Assembly: GCA_900553415.1 (NCBI GenBank)
Contig: USDH01000005.1
Location: 1-26,178, forward strand
Length of the DNA stretch: 26,178 nucleotides
Reading direction: 5' to 3'
Source of the DNA: an uncultured Collinsella sp.
GTDB lineage: Bacteria > Actinomycetota > Coriobacteriia > Coriobacteriales > Coriobacteriaceae
Shown: positions 1-8,827 of the stretch, in pieces
Layout: every line of letters starts with the position of its first letter
Position numbering within the stretch: the stretch's first letter is position 1
The notes under the pieces: model-generated
What the model saw: only the letters and a program-made list of their open reading frames with translations
Told to the model about the DNA's origin: nothing
The model's database searches: none
Position numbers and translations under genes: made by a program

Positions 1-737
1 GCGCCGTATTTGTCATAGGAATACTTCCGGCAGAGCTTGATCATGCCCTCATTTGCCTCGCCGCCGCCGTTGGCAAAGAAGGCGCCCGGTTTCATCGCGG
101 CGAAGAACTCGGCGTTCGCCAGGCCGCGGGTCTCGGGTGTGCTGGGCATAAAGGATGCGACGATGTCGGCCTCGGCTAGGCGCTCGGACAGGGCGTCCAT
201 GCCGTCCATGTCCTCAAACACAATGGGGTAGACGAGCGGATGACGCTTGATGCCACGGACGTGCGCGCCCATGTTGCGGCAGAGCGTGGCGAAGTGGCCA
301 CCGATATCGCCCGCGCCCAGCACCAGCACATTGGCGTTTTTGAGCGAGGTGACCGGCCCCAAATCCTCCCAGCGATGCTCGCGCTGCAGGTCCTGGTAGC
401 CGGGCAGGCGCTTCATCATAGACAGCACCATGGCAAACATGTGCTCGCTCACGGCCTGGCCGTAGGCGCCCACCGAGCAAGACAGTTTGGCATCGACCGG
501 CACGGTGCCGGCGGCAAGGTAGTCGTCATAGCCGGCGGTTTGCAATTGCAACAGCTGGAGATGCTCGCATGCCGTGAGCATGTCAGGGTCGATGTTGCCC
601 AGGATCACGTCGGCATCGGCGACCTGCTCGTGCGTGGCGGCGTCGGCGCTCGTGTAGATAAAGTCCTCGCCCGGAGCGCTCGACTCAAGAATTGCGCGAT
701 GACGGTCGTTGACGGGCAACAAAACCAGAATGTTCAC
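1..737 (-). CDS. D-2-hydroxyacid dehydrogenase, NAD-binding (3' end cut by window edge)
   Basis: Partial gene whose C-terminal part lies beyond the left edge; about 245 residues are visible. The family reduces 2-keto acids to D-2-hydroxy acids, or the reverse, with NAD(P)H in the cytoplasm. The N-terminus (NILVLLPVNDRH) resembles the catalytic domain. A Rossmann segment follows with LVLGAGDIGGHFATLCRNMG, matching the GxGxxG dinucleotide fold, then the typical DIVASFMPSTPETRGL and MKPGAFFANGGGE strands (the latter usually reads NxxRG). The start is GTG, because a good GGAGAGGA ribosome binding site lies about 7 nt upstream. The final His/Glu catalytic region cannot be seen. The substrate cannot be told; serine-pathway phosphoglycerate dehydrogenase is less likely because the N-terminus is atypical. 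The ORF is followed upstream by a hairpin repeat and the terminator of the methionine aminopeptidase gene, so it is probably its own transcription unit. Confidence 0.8.
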   Translation of the reverse strand, partial: MNILVLLPVNDRHRAILESSAPGEDFIYTSADAATHEQVADADVILGNIDPDMLTACEHLQLLQLQTAGYDDYLAAGTVPVDAKLSCSVGAYGQAVSEHMFAMVLSMMKRLPGYQDLQREHRWEDLGPVTSLKNANVLVLGAGDIGGHFATLCRNMGAHVRGIKRHPLVYPIVFEDMDGMDALSERLAEADIVASFMPSTPETRGLANAEFFAAMKPGAFFANGGGEANEGMIKLCRKYSYDKYG

Positions 738-757
738 AAGCAGTCCTCTCCGCTCGA

Positions 758-797
758 CCTGCCAAAAAGGGACAGGTTTATTTTGGCAGGTTTTATC
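758..797. repeat. Dispersed hairpin repeat, copy 1 (GGGACAGG core)
   Basis: CCTGCCAAAA (758-767) and TTTTGGCAGG (781-790) form a perfect 10-bp inverted repeat around a loop containing GGGACAGG. The 36 nt at 762-797 are identical to 10738-10773. It lies about 20 nt upstream of the GTG start of the dehydrogenase, so it is in that gene's 5' region. It is not a classical terminator for either neighbour. Confidence 0.75.
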
Positions 798-818
798 AGG
801 CAAAACGCTTAAATAAAG

Positions 819-862
819 CGCCGGGCGCTCATGGACGGTTATAAGTCCATGAGCGCCCGGCG
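819..862 (-). terminator. Rho-independent terminator after the methionine aminopeptidase gene
   Basis: A perfect 18-bp inverted repeat (819-836 with 845-862) has an 8-nt loop. On the minus strand it is followed by a T-rich stretch (CTTTATTT). It begins 10 nt past the stop codon of the minus-strand aminopeptidase gene. Confidence 0.75.
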
Positions 863-871
863 TCCGTGCGG

Positions 872-1759
872 CTACCAGCTGAGCAGCTCGTAACCGTTCT
901 CGGTCACCACGAGCTGTACCTCGCACTGGGCCGAATCGCTGCCGTCCTTGGTGCGCACGCACCAGCCGTCGCCCTTGCTAATCTTGATGTCGGGCGCTCC
1001 GGCATTGACCATGGGCTCAATGGTAAAGACCATGCCCGGAGCCATGATGGTGTCTACATCGGGTGCCTCGGTGGTAAAGCCCACAAACGGGTCCTCGTGG
1101 AACTCCTTACCGATGCCGTGTCCGCCGTACTCGCGCACCACGCTAAAGCCGGCGTCCTCGACCGTCTTTTGCACGGCCTCGGCCATCACGGACAGCGGTA
1201 GCCACGGCTTGACGGTAGCCAGGCCCGCTTCCACGCTGGCGCGGGTGACGTCGACCAGGCGCCGGCGCTCGGCCGAGACCTCGCCGATGCAGAACATACG
1301 GCTCGAGTCGCTAAAGTAGCCGTCTAGGATCGTAGAGCAGTCCACGTTGATGATGTCGCCCTCGTGCAGCACGTCCGTATCGCAGGGGATACCGTGGCAG
1401 ACCACGTCGTTGATCGAGGTGCACACGCTTTTGGGGTAGCCCTCGTAGTTGAGGTCGGCCGGCGTGCCGCCGTGCTCGACGGTGTAGTCGTAGATCATCT
1501 GGTCGATCTGGTTGGTGGTCATGCCCGCGGCGATGTGCTCGCCTACGTAGTCGAGCACGCCTACGTTGATGGCGGCGGAGCGCTTGATGCCCTCGATGTC
1601 GGCGGGCGTCTTGTAGAGCGTGCGGGGCAGAACCTCCCAGCCCTCCTCCCACAGGCGCTCGAGGCGCTCGTCGAAGGCGCTGTGACATTTCTTATATTTT
1701 TTGCCGCTGCCGCACCAGCAAGCGTCGTTGCGGCCGGGTACGGGTCCTTTGTCATACAT
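872..1759 (-). CDS. map: Methionine aminopeptidase type I with N-terminal SEC-C zinc motif
   Basis: Removes the initiator methionine from nascent proteins in the cytoplasm using a dinuclear metal centre. The 295-residue protein starts with a SEC-C motif (C14-x-C16-x8-C25-H26, inside NDACWCGSGKKYKKCH), which should bind zinc and may help ribosome docking. The pita-bread catalytic domain follows. All expected metal ligands are visible: D140 (INVDCS), D151 (YFSDSS), H214 (GGHGIGKEFHEDP), E248 (FTIEPM) and E280 (AQCEV); the catalytic H122 sits in VCHGIP. Spacings D140-D151-H214 match the E. coli enzyme. The last motif reads AQCEVQLV rather than the usual AQFEHT, a mild deviation. The ATG has an AAGGAAG site 6-8 nt upstream. 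It is probably an independent transcription unit, with a TATACT promoter upstream and a strong terminator downstream. Confidence 0.93.
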   Translation of the reverse strand: MYDKGPVPGRNDACWCGSGKKYKKCHSAFDERLERLWEEGWEVLPRTLYKTPADIEGIKRSAAINVGVLDYVGEHIAAGMTTNQIDQMIYDYTVEHGGTPADLNYEGYPKSVCTSINDVVCHGIPCDTDVLHEGDIINVDCSTILDGYFSDSSRMFCIGEVSAERRRLVDVTRASVEAGLATVKPWLPLSVMAEAVQKTVEDAGFSVVREYGGHGIGKEFHEDPFVGFTTEAPDVDTIMAPGMVFTIEPMVNAGAPDIKISKGDGWCVRTKDGSDSAQCEVQLVVTENGYELLSW

Positions 1760-1784
1760 GGCTAACTTCCTTTCATCCGCAGCT

Positions 1785-1813
1785 AGTATAGCCCACCCAC
1801 GCGTCCATAAAAG
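1785..1813 (-). promoter_or_regulatory. Candidate promoter of the methionine aminopeptidase gene
   Basis: On the minus strand TATACT (1790-1785) is a near-consensus -10 box about 26 nt upstream of the ATG. A poor -35 (CTTTTA, 1813-1808) lies 17 bp further up and overlaps the arm of the 1812-1878 palindrome. The -10 is convincing, the -35 is not. Confidence 0.45.
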
Positions 1814-1878
1814 TTGCGGTGATATAGTTCCGATTTAAGCGGTTTAACAGCACAAATAGGAACTATATCACCGCAACT
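1812..1878. repeat. Perfect 20-bp inverted repeat between radical SAM and map genes
   Basis: Positions 1812-1831 and 1859-1878 are exact reverse complements (20 bp) around a 27-nt spacer. It lies between the stop of the radical SAM gene and the promoter of map. It could terminate the upstream transcript, but there is no T-run on either side; a protein-binding palindrome or mobile-element remnant fits as well. Confidence 0.75.
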
Positions 1879-1919
1879 GATGGAGCGGGATGGCGGGCAC
1901 TAGCTGCTGCGTGGTTTTG

Positions 1920-2696
1920 CTAGTAGCTCACCTGGCAGGGAATGCCGAGGGCTTGGACGCGCGCGGCAATGGCGTCGAGCACCTCGGGCGCTGCCTTGGC
2001 AAGGCCGGCGACCGGCGTCTCGCGCGCCACCGTGTAAATGGTCGCCTCCTGCGGACGAATGCGCTCGAGCGCCGCGAGCCAAGGGCCGACGTACTCCTCG
2101 CCGGTGTTGTCGATGAGCTTGCCCTGATACTCGCCGGTCAAAAAGATCGACTGGATAATAACGTGACCGTCAAAGCTTGCGAACGTCTCAATCTGGTGCT
2201 CGACGTCGTAGGGGCCAACAGGCTGGTCGAGCAGCTGGATAAACGCCGGGTCGACGGTATCGAGCTTGAGGATATTGTCGTCGACCATCATGAGCGCGTC
2301 GTGCACCTCGGGGCGGTCGGCGCGCGTGCCGTTGGAGAGCACGGCGATCTTGGAGTTTGGGGCTAGCTGGTCGCGCAGCACAACGGCGCCGGCGATGGCC
2401 TGCGGAAATTCGGGTGCGGCGGTGGGCTCGCCGTTGCCTGCGAAGGTGATCACATCGGGGAGCTCGCCCTCGGCTGCCATCTCGCGCAGCTTTGCCTCGA
2501 GTGCATCGAGCACCACGGCAGCCGTGTTATACGGCTCGTGGCAGGGGCGCTCGGCGTTGAGGCCGTTTTCGCAGTAAATGCAGTCGAACGTGCAGATTTT
2601 GCCGCCGGCCGGCATCATGTTGACGCCGAGCGAGAGACCAAGGCGACGGCTGCGAACGGGCCCAAAAATGGGGCTGGCATTCAAAAACGTAGACAT
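1920..2696 (-). CDS. Radical SAM domain protein
   Basis: A 258-residue radical SAM enzyme. Three cysteines in CTFDCIYC (C35, C39, C42, i.e. CX3CX2C) should hold the 4Fe-4S cluster that cleaves S-adenosylmethionine. A glycine-rich AGNGEPT segment (TFAGNGEPTAAPEF) corresponds to the GGE SAM-binding motif, and IAVLSNGT and ILKLDTVD are typical following strands. The layout resembles the TYW1-like/YfkB-like group of small radical SAM proteins, but the substrate is unknown. The reading frame stays open far upstream, but ATG 2696 is chosen because AGGAG (2710-2706) lies 9 nt before it. ATG 2702, two codons earlier, is only 3 nt from that site. The upstream extension has no domain character and covers the divergent promoter region. 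Confidence 0.85.
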   Translation of the reverse strand: MSTFLNASPIFGPVRSRRLGLSLGVNMMPAGGKICTFDCIYCENGLNAERPCHEPYNTAAVVLDALEAKLREMAAEGELPDVITFAGNGEPTAAPEFPQAIAGAVVLRDQLAPNSKIAVLSNGTRADRPEVHDALMMVDDNILKLDTVDPAFIQLLDQPVGPYDVEHQIETFASFDGHVIIQSIFLTGEYQGKLIDNTGEEYVGPWLAALERIRPQEATIYTVARETPVAGLAKAAPEVLDAIAARVQALGIPCQVSY

Positions 2697-2702
2697 AGGC
2701 AT

Positions 2703-2921
2703 ATGCTCCTCAAGACAATTGTGCCTAAGCATAGCATCGGCTCCGAAGCAAGGTGCGGGCTCTTGCTTTACAAGTTTCGTTTTTTCACGTCGCTCATTAT
2801 GCCGTGCCATGAAAAGCCTCGGGTCGGGTACAGTTAATCTGTTAACAAGGCGTAAGGCAATGCGGGTCCATCTAGCCGTACTGACGTGCAACTGGATGGG
2901 CATTGATGACGGGGACACAGT
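2703..2921. promoter_or_regulatory. Divergent intergenic region between radical SAM and hydrolase genes
   Basis: About 220 bp separate two divergent genes. A small GTTAA-TCTG-TTAAC palindrome is seen at 2833-2846, upstream of the hydrolase. No well-spaced -35/-10 pair stands out in either direction, so promoter positions are not called. Confidence 0.3.
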
Positions 2922-3719
2922 ATGGATTTTACGGTCGAGAATGCGGGCACTACGATTGCCTGCCGCGAGTATGCCGGCCCGGATGTATCGTCCGATGCAC
3001 CCGCTTTGGTGTGCGTACACGGTGCGTGCGTCGACGGCGTCTTTTTTGACGGTATCGCCCGCGAGCTCGCCTGTGACTATCGCGTCATTGCCTACGACCG
3101 CCGCGGTTGCGGCGAGAGCAGCGACGCTGCGGATGGACGCTACGACCTCGCCGCCCAGGCCGCCGACCTGCAGGCCGTTATCGAGCATATTGGCGCTCCG
3201 GCAAACGTGCTCGCGCACAGTGCCGGTACGTTGGTGGCCCTGGAGCTTCTCCGCGCAAACCCCGCCATAATCTCGCGTGCGATTCTGCATGAACCCGCCG
3301 TGACGGATGAGGGCGCCGGCCTGGGCGCGGCCCCGGTTTTGCTCGAGATGATCGCCGCGGGAAAGGTCTCCCGGGCATTACGGGCCTTCCTGGGCGCCAT
3401 CGGCGATTCGGACCCTGAGGCCCCCAAGTTAACCGAGGCGGAAGCCAAGCATGCCCTGCGCAACGGCCGCAGTTTCATGGCGAACGAATACGGGATTACT
3501 ATGACCTGCGTTCCCGATTGGGATAGCGTTCGCGCGTCGAAAACGGTGGCCGCTGTGCTTTTGGGCGAGCTCTCGATTGGTACGCCCCGCGAGGCCGGCA
3601 CGAGGATGGCGGCTGAGCTTTTGGACTGTCCACTCGTAATGGTTCCCGGCGCGCACAACGGCCTGCGCGATCGCCCGGCAGCGGCTGCCCAGACTGTCCG
3701 TGGCATCCTGGGGCTCTAG
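2922..3719 (+). CDS. Alpha/beta hydrolase
   Basis: A 265-residue cytoplasmic alpha/beta-hydrolase-fold protein with no signal peptide. The oxyanion-hole strand reads VCVHGAC (about residues 30-36), followed by VIAYDRRGCGESS (56-67). The nucleophile elbow is LAHSAGT with S100; the consensus G before the His is an Ala. The catalytic His is H245 in PGAHNGL. The acid is not obvious: E216 in LLGELSIGT sits where an Asp is usual. The substrate is unknown; esterases, lactonases and C-C hydrolases share this layout. The start has ACGGGGACA just upstream. It stands alone on the plus strand, with no clear terminator before the next gene. Confidence 0.82.
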   Translation: MDFTVENAGTTIACREYAGPDVSSDAPALVCVHGACVDGVFFDGIARELACDYRVIAYDRRGCGESSDAADGRYDLAAQAADLQAVIEHIGAPANVLAHSAGTLVALELLRANPAIISRAILHEPAVTDEGAGLGAAPVLLEMIAAGKVSRALRAFLGAIGDSDPEAPKLTEAEAKHALRNGRSFMANEYGITMTCVPDWDSVRASKTVAAVLLGELSIGTPREAGTRMAAELLDCPLVMVPGAHNGLRDRPAAAAQTVRGILGL

Positions 3720-3876
3720 CAGCTGAAAAAACAAAACAAGCTTCACCCGCAAACGTTTCGGCCGTGTTAACAAATGCGCTCAAAACCTCACGCCTGCGGC
3801 TTCAATCGCGCCGTCTGCCAACTCAAAAAATTGTAGCAGTATTCACGTGCTTACCTGCATCGGCAAGGTGTTAACC

Positions 3877-3905
3877 TTGTATCATTTGGAACCCACCGCT
3901 ACTAT
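3877..3905 (+). promoter_or_regulatory. Candidate sigma-A promoter of the GGDEF-REC-HD-GYP gene
   Basis: TTGTAT (3877-3882) and TACTAT (3900-3905) are separated by exactly 17 bp, giving a 5' leader of about 20 nt before ATG 3930 with its GAAAGGG site. A short AAGGT-GTTA-ACCTT inverted repeat (3865-3878) touches the -35 box and could be an operator. The rest of the 210-bp gap 3720-3929 shows no gene. Confidence 0.6.
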
Positions 3906-3929
3906 GCGAAACAATCGAAAGGGCCCCAT

Positions 3930-5810
3930 ATGCTCAATAATCACGAGGCAAATCTAACCGACGAGGAGGCTGCCGCCGAGGTCGCCCGCGTCGCGAAGAC
4001 CTACCCCGTGGTACGTTTGCTGTCGGCCGATCAGATTAAGAGCGAGCCTAACTGCCTGCTCGTCGGCGATTGCTGCCCTTGTTTGCGTCAGTCGAGTCTT
4101 GAGGCCTTGGCAGATTCGGATGAGGTGTCGGAGCAACTGCTCAATGATGGTGTTGAGTACCGCGCCCGCGTGCGCCCTCTGAAGGTCGAGGGCGAGCCTC
4201 ACGTCTTGCTGATGGTGCGTCCGATTGATGAGCAAGAGGCTGCAGAAGAGGACCTTGTCTACACCGACGTGCTGACGAGTGTGCGCAATCGCCGATATTA
4301 CGAGGAAAAGCTCCGCAATGCCCGCATGAATGCCGGCGTTGCGGTGATCGACCTTGATGATTTTAGGGTCTTCAACGATACGTGTGGCCGTCATGCCGGC
4401 GACCTTGCACTCGGTGCCGTGGCGACGGCCATGCGCAGCGGAATTCGTTCGACTGACGAGCTTGTACGCTATGGCTGTGACAAGTTTGTGGTCGTCATGC
4501 CCAATATTCCCTCCGATGACTTCGCCCGTCGCCTGCATCAGTTATCCGATGCCGTTCATGCCACGATTGTTCCGGGCCATGAGTACGTGAGCTTGACGGC
4601 ATGTGTTGGCGGCGTTCGCATTCATGGCGAGACGGTCGATGAGGGCGTTGGCCGCGCTGTCCAGTTATTGAGCCGCGCTAAGGCAAAAGCCGGTACGGTC
4701 GTGACCGATGCCGATTCCATTGAGGCCTTCCAAAGCGAAAAGCCTTTGGTGCTTATTGTTGATGACTCCGAGATGAACCGAGCCATTCTCAACGAGATGC
4801 TCAAGGACGAGTATTGCATCCTCGAGGCCGATAACGGTCGTGCGGCGCTCGACATGCTCGACCGCTATGGCGATGAGCTGTCGCTCGTGCTGCTGGATAT
4901 TGTCATGCCGGGCATTAGCGGCTTTGAGGTGCTGGCCGATCTGTCGCGCCGATCGGGTATCGACAATCTGCCTGTCATCATGATTTCGAGCGAAGATTCC
5001 GATGATATGGTTCTGCGCGCGTACGAGCTGGGCGCCTCGGACTATATCAACCGCCCGTTTGACTCCCGTGTCGTGCGCCGCCGTGTAAGCAACACCATCC
5101 GCCTATACGCCAAGCAGCGCCGCCTGACGAACCTGCTGTCCCAGCAGTACAACGAGCGCGTCAAGAACAGCCGCATGCTCATCGACATCATGGCCGGCGT
5201 CATGGAGCTTCGCAACGGCGAGAGCGGCAGGCACGTTACGAATATCGAAAAGCTGACCGAGCTGCTGCTTGGCTGTCTGGTCCAGCGTAGCGGCACGATC
5301 TCCCTCGACAATGAGGAGCGCTCCACGATCGCCCTGGCTTCGGCGCTGCACGATATCGGCAAGATGTCGATTGACGATGCGATTCTCAACAAGCCCGGAC
5401 GCCTTACGCCCGAGGAGTTCGAGATTATGAAGACGCATACCACGATTGGCGCCGACATGCTGCGTGAGCTGGGCAGCCATCACGCCGGCAATGCGCTTAT
5501 GGAATATGCGTACCAGATTGCGCGTTGGCATCACGAGCGCTGGGACGGCAAGGGTTATCCCGATGGCCTTAAGGGCGACGAAATTCCCATTGCCGCACAG
5601 GTGGTTTCGGTGGCCGATGTGTACGATGCCCTGACGAGCGTGCGCGTGTACAAGGACGCTATCCCGCACGAGGAAGCGATCAAGATGATTCTGGACGGTA
5701 AGTGCGGCACCTTTAACCCGTTGCTGCTCGACTGTTTGCTCGAGGTGCAAGACCAAATTGCCGAGACGTTGGCACGCCCCGCCGATGTCGTCGCGTTTCC
5801 TACGATTTAG
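3930..5810 (+). CDS. Degenerate GGDEF - receiver - HD-GYP signalling protein
   Basis: A 626-residue cytoplasmic protein. After about 110 residues without a clear domain comes a GGDEF-like domain (about 112-260, DLDDF then YGCDKF). The signature reads GCDKF (182-186) instead of GGDEF, so diguanylate cyclase activity is doubtful. A receiver domain follows (about 272-390): acidic D278/D279, phospho-acceptor D323 in LLDIVMPG, and MISS; the usual conserved Lys is Arg (R375, NRPF). The C-terminus is an HD-GYP domain (about 415-610) with HDIGK (H474, D475) and HHERWDGKGYP (534-544), intact for c-di-GMP phosphodiesterase activity. It is followed 24 bp later by a stand-alone Hpt protein, which suggests that the receiver takes phosphate from Hpt and controls the phosphodiesterase. 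No histidine kinase gene is in the window. Confidence 0.9.
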   Translation: MLNNHEANLTDEEAAAEVARVAKTYPVVRLLSADQIKSEPNCLLVGDCCPCLRQSSLEALADSDEVSEQLLNDGVEYRARVRPLKVEGEPHVLLMVRPIDEQEAAEEDLVYTDVLTSVRNRRYYEEKLRNARMNAGVAVIDLDDFRVFNDTCGRHAGDLALGAVATAMRSGIRSTDELVRYGCDKFVVVMPNIPSDDFARRLHQLSDAVHATIVPGHEYVSLTACVGGVRIHGETVDEGVGRAVQLLSRAKAKAGTVVTDADSIEAFQSEKPLVLIVDDSEMNRAILNEMLKDEYCILEADNGRAALDMLDRYGDELSLVLLDIVMPGISGFEVLADLSRRSGIDNLPVIMISSEDSDDMVLRAYELGASDYINRPFDSRVVRRRVSNTIRLYAKQRRLTNLLSQQYNERVKNSRMLIDIMAGVMELRNGESGRHVTNIEKLTELLLGCLVQRSGTISLDNEERSTIALASALHDIGKMSIDDAILNKPGRLTPEEFEIMKTHTTIGADMLRELGSHHAGNALMEYAYQIARWHHERWDGKGYPDGLKGDEIPIAAQVVSVADVYDALTSVRVYKDAIPHEEAIKMILDGKCGTFNPLLLDCLLEVQDQIAETLARPADVVAFPTI

Positions 5811-5834
5811 TTTGACCAAAGGAGTTTTTAATCC

Positions 5835-6191
5835 ATGATTTCCATGCGTGAGGCGTATGAGAAAATCGGCGCTAATTATGATGACGCGTGTGCTCGGCTG
5901 ATGGGCGGGGAAATGCTTGCCCGCTTTGCCCTCAAGTTTTTAGATGACGAGAGCATGGACAAGCTGGAGGCTGCCATGGCGGCAGGAGACGCCGGGGAAG
6001 CGTTTATGGCGGCGCACACGCTCAAGGGCGTGAGCCAGAACCTGGGATTCGATAATCTGTACGAGCCGGCGCTCGTGGTGACCGAAGCACTGCGCGGTGC
6101 CGATACTGTTGACGGCGCTCGCGAGGGAATGCATGCACTGCAGCAGCAGTATGCGGCCACGATGTCGGCCCTGCGCGAGGCAGCCGAGTAA
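5835..6191 (+). CDS. Stand-alone Hpt (histidine phosphotransfer) protein
   Basis: A 118-residue, mostly helical protein with the Hpt signature AAHTLKGVSQNLGF; H61 is the phosphorylatable histidine. Such proteins shuttle phosphoryl groups between receiver domains. AAAGGAG (5818-5824) lies 10 nt before the ATG. It sits 24 bp after the receiver/HD-GYP gene and is almost certainly cotranscribed, so the neighbour's receiver is its likely partner. The length is normal for a single Hpt domain. A sensor kinase must lie elsewhere in the genome. Confidence 0.9.
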   Translation: MISMREAYEKIGANYDDACARLMGGEMLARFALKFLDDESMDKLEAAMAAGDAGEAFMAAHTLKGVSQNLGFDNLYEPALVVTEALRGADTVDGAREGMHALQQQYAATMSALREAAE

Positions 6192-6233
6192 GAGGTTGTG
6201 AGCCTTGGCTGTGTGTCTGCCGCGTATAGGCAA

Positions 6234-6274
6234 AAGGGCGCCCCGCCGGACCATGTGGCCGGCGGGGCGCCCTT
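6234..6274. terminator. Bidirectional terminator between Hpt and peptidase C26 genes
   Basis: A perfect 16-bp GC-rich inverted repeat (6234-6249 with 6259-6274, 9-nt loop) lies between convergent genes. On the minus strand the stem runs straight into TTTT, so it is strongest as the terminator of the ABC/peptidase operon. Confidence 0.85.
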
Positions 6275-6295
6275 ATCTGTTGTGCTGTCCGTGAA

Positions 6296-7105
6296 CTAAC
6301 GGGCTTGCTTTACCTTGGCCGCTGCCTCGACAAACGACTTCCACAGGTTAAAGTCGGTTTCGAGCGTCTTCCACGTATACTCAGGGTGCCATTGCACGCC
6401 CAGGCAGAAAGGCTGGCCTTCGACTTCGATGCACTCGGGCACGCCGTCGGTTGCCTTGGCGACCAAGCGCGTGCTTTTACCCAGACGATCGACGCAGCAG
6501 TGGTGTGCGGAGTTGGTTTGGATCAACCTGTGCCCGCCAACCGCGCGCTCCAGCAGCGAGCCCGGCACGACCTCGACAGGATGCACGGGGTCGTTGAGCA
6601 CGTGGGTATGGCGCCACTGCGTGCGGCCCTCGCGCGCGCCCAGGCTCGGCACGTCCATGCACAGGGTGCCGCCGGTGGCGACATTGAGCAGCTGCGTGCC
6701 TCGGCAGGTGGTAAAGAGCGGCTTCTTGGCGCGAAGCACCTCGTTAACCAGCTTAAACTCAAAACGGTCGCGAATCTCGCAGCACAGCGTGGGATCGTAA
6801 GGACGCTCGTCGCCCCAGCGTTTGGGGTTGACGTCCGGGCCGCCAGGAATGGCGATGCCGTCGGCGATTTCCACGTAATGACGGATAACATCGATGTCTT
6901 CGGTAATAGACATCTGCAGCGGCAGGCCACCGGCGGCAAGGATGGCATCGACAAAGACGCTTGCGATTTCCTCGTTGGGGGAGAGCATCTCGCTTAAAAA
7001 CGGCTTTGCCTCTTCCCAACGCGGCGCGACGAGGATGAGTGGGCGGTCGGCGGGGGCGACGTCGACGTACGGGGTGAAGGACGATGAAGTGCGAGTTCCG
7101 ATCAT
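6296..7105 (-). CDS. Gamma-glutamyl-gamma-aminobutyrate hydrolase family protein (peptidase C26)
   Basis: A 269-residue class I glutamine amidotransferase-like hydrolase. The family (PuuD-like) cleaves gamma-glutamyl amide bonds in the cytoplasm. The catalytic triad is visible: C134 in TTCRGTQLLNV, and H240 and E242 in GVQWHPEYT. IAIPGGPDVNP (85-94) and GGTLCMDV are typical. The upstream ribosome binding site is weak (GAAAG). It is the last gene of the amino-acid ABC importer operon, 87 nt after the ATPase, and ends just before a strong terminator. The pairing suggests that the imported compound, or one made from it, is a gamma-glutamyl amino acid or polyamine adduct; that is inference. A small hairpin (7149-7182) lies between it and the ATPase gene. 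Confidence 0.88.
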   Translation of the reverse strand: MIGTRTSSSFTPYVDVAPADRPLILVAPRWEEAKPFLSEMLSPNEEIASVFVDAILAAGGLPLQMSITEDIDVIRHYVEIADGIAIPGGPDVNPKRWGDERPYDPTLCCEIRDRFEFKLVNEVLRAKKPLFTTCRGTQLLNVATGGTLCMDVPSLGAREGRTQWRHTHVLNDPVHPVEVVPGSLLERAVGGHRLIQTNSAHHCCVDRLGKSTRLVAKATDGVPECIEVEGQPFCLGVQWHPEYTWKTLETDFNLWKSFVEAAAKVKQAR

Positions 7106-7148
7106 AGGTGCTGCTTTCGAATCTAAAGGTGACAGGGCGCATGAGAGA

Positions 7149-7182
7149 CGTGGGACAACACTTCCGATGGATTTGTCCCACG
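7149..7182. repeat. Hairpin between ATPase and peptidase genes
   Basis: CGTGGGACAA (7149-7158) and TTGTCCCACG (7173-7182) are perfect 10-bp arms. The element contains GGGACA and ACACTTCC, which also occur in the hairpin at 19701-19729, so it may belong to the same dispersed family. It could also damp expression of the last operon gene. Confidence 0.6.
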
Positions 7183-7192
7183 GGGCGGCTGG

Positions 7193-7957
<765 letters not shown>

Positions 7958-7993
7958 GGTGCTCGGCTCCTTATGACTCGAAATGGTAAAGCG

Positions 7994-8827
7994 TTAGCGG
8001 ATGATGGTCGCGCCGGTCTTGTGCGAAACGTAGACGGCGGCCTTGTTGATCGCGACGTTGATGAGGATATAGATGACCGCGATCACCAGGTAGACCGACA
8101 CGAGGGCGTCGTAGTTGGTAATGAGCACGCGGGCATTTTGCATGAGGTCGGGGTAGCTCACCACATAGGCGACGGTGGTGTCTTTGACGACGACCACAAG
8201 CTGCGAAATCAACGACGGAATGATAAACCGAATAGCCTGCGGCAGCACGATTTTAAAGGTGATTTTAGCTTTGGAGAGACCGAGCGCCTGGGCGGCCTCG
8301 ACCTGGCCGCGCGGCACGGCGTTGACGCCGGCACGGAAGATCTCGGCCAGTACGCCGGCTGCGGCGAGCGCGACAGGAAGCGTGAGCATCCAAAACGACG
8401 GCAGCGCAATCTTGTACTGGGGCAGCACCAAAAAGAAGAAGTAGATGAACAGAAGGCTCGGCACGCCACGGAAGAAATCGGTGAGCACGCGGCAGACCAG
8501 TTGCAATGGCTTGATTCCGCTCGTGCGGCCGAGCATAAGGGCAAGACCCAGCACCAGCGCAATGGCGCCGGCGGTGAGTGCGACTTTAACGGTGCCCTTA
8601 AAGCCGGCAAGCAAGAACTTCCAGGTGGTGAGGTGCGTAAAGAAATACCAATAGTGAACCGAAAGCTGGCCGGTCACATAAAAGCGCTGCAGCACGAGGG
8701 CAGCGAGTGCGACGACGGCAACCAGCGAGATGGCGGTGCCGATGCGAATCTTGGCGCGCATCTTGGGGCCGGGAGCCTCGTAGAGCGCATCGCGCATGGT
8801 GAGCGCGGGGGAGGAGTGCTTGCTCAT
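7994..8827 (-). CDS. Amino-acid ABC transporter permease (second)
   Basis: A 277-residue inner-membrane subunit of the HisM/GlnP type. A cytoplasmic N-terminus is followed by a first membrane segment (ISLVAVVALAALVL) and several more hydrophobic helices. The EAA loop, EAAQALGLSKAKITFKIVLP, contacts the ATPase. Its ATG overlaps the stop of the preceding permease gene by 4 nt (ATGA), which indicates translational coupling and an obligate partnership. It is longer than its partner because of the N-terminal extension and first helix. Confidence 0.93.
   Translation of the reverse strand: MSKHSSPALTMRDALYEAPGPKMRAKIRIGTAISLVAVVALAALVLQRFYVTGQLSVHYWYFFTHLTTWKFLLAGFKGTVKVALTAGAIALVLGLALMLGRTSGIKPLQLVCRVLTDFFRGVPSLLFIYFFFLVLPQYKIALPSFWMLTLPVALAAAGVLAEIFRAGVNAVPRGQVEAAQALGLSKAKITFKIVLPQAIRFIIPSLISQLVVVVKDTTVAYVVSYPDLMQNARVLITNYDALVSVYLVIAVIYILINVAINKAAVYVSHKTGATIIR

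Noticed and set aside
2697..3290. N-terminal extension of the radical SAM frame
   Set aside because: The extension lies antisense to the hydrolase gene and has no recognised domain; ATG 2696 has a well-placed AGGAG.
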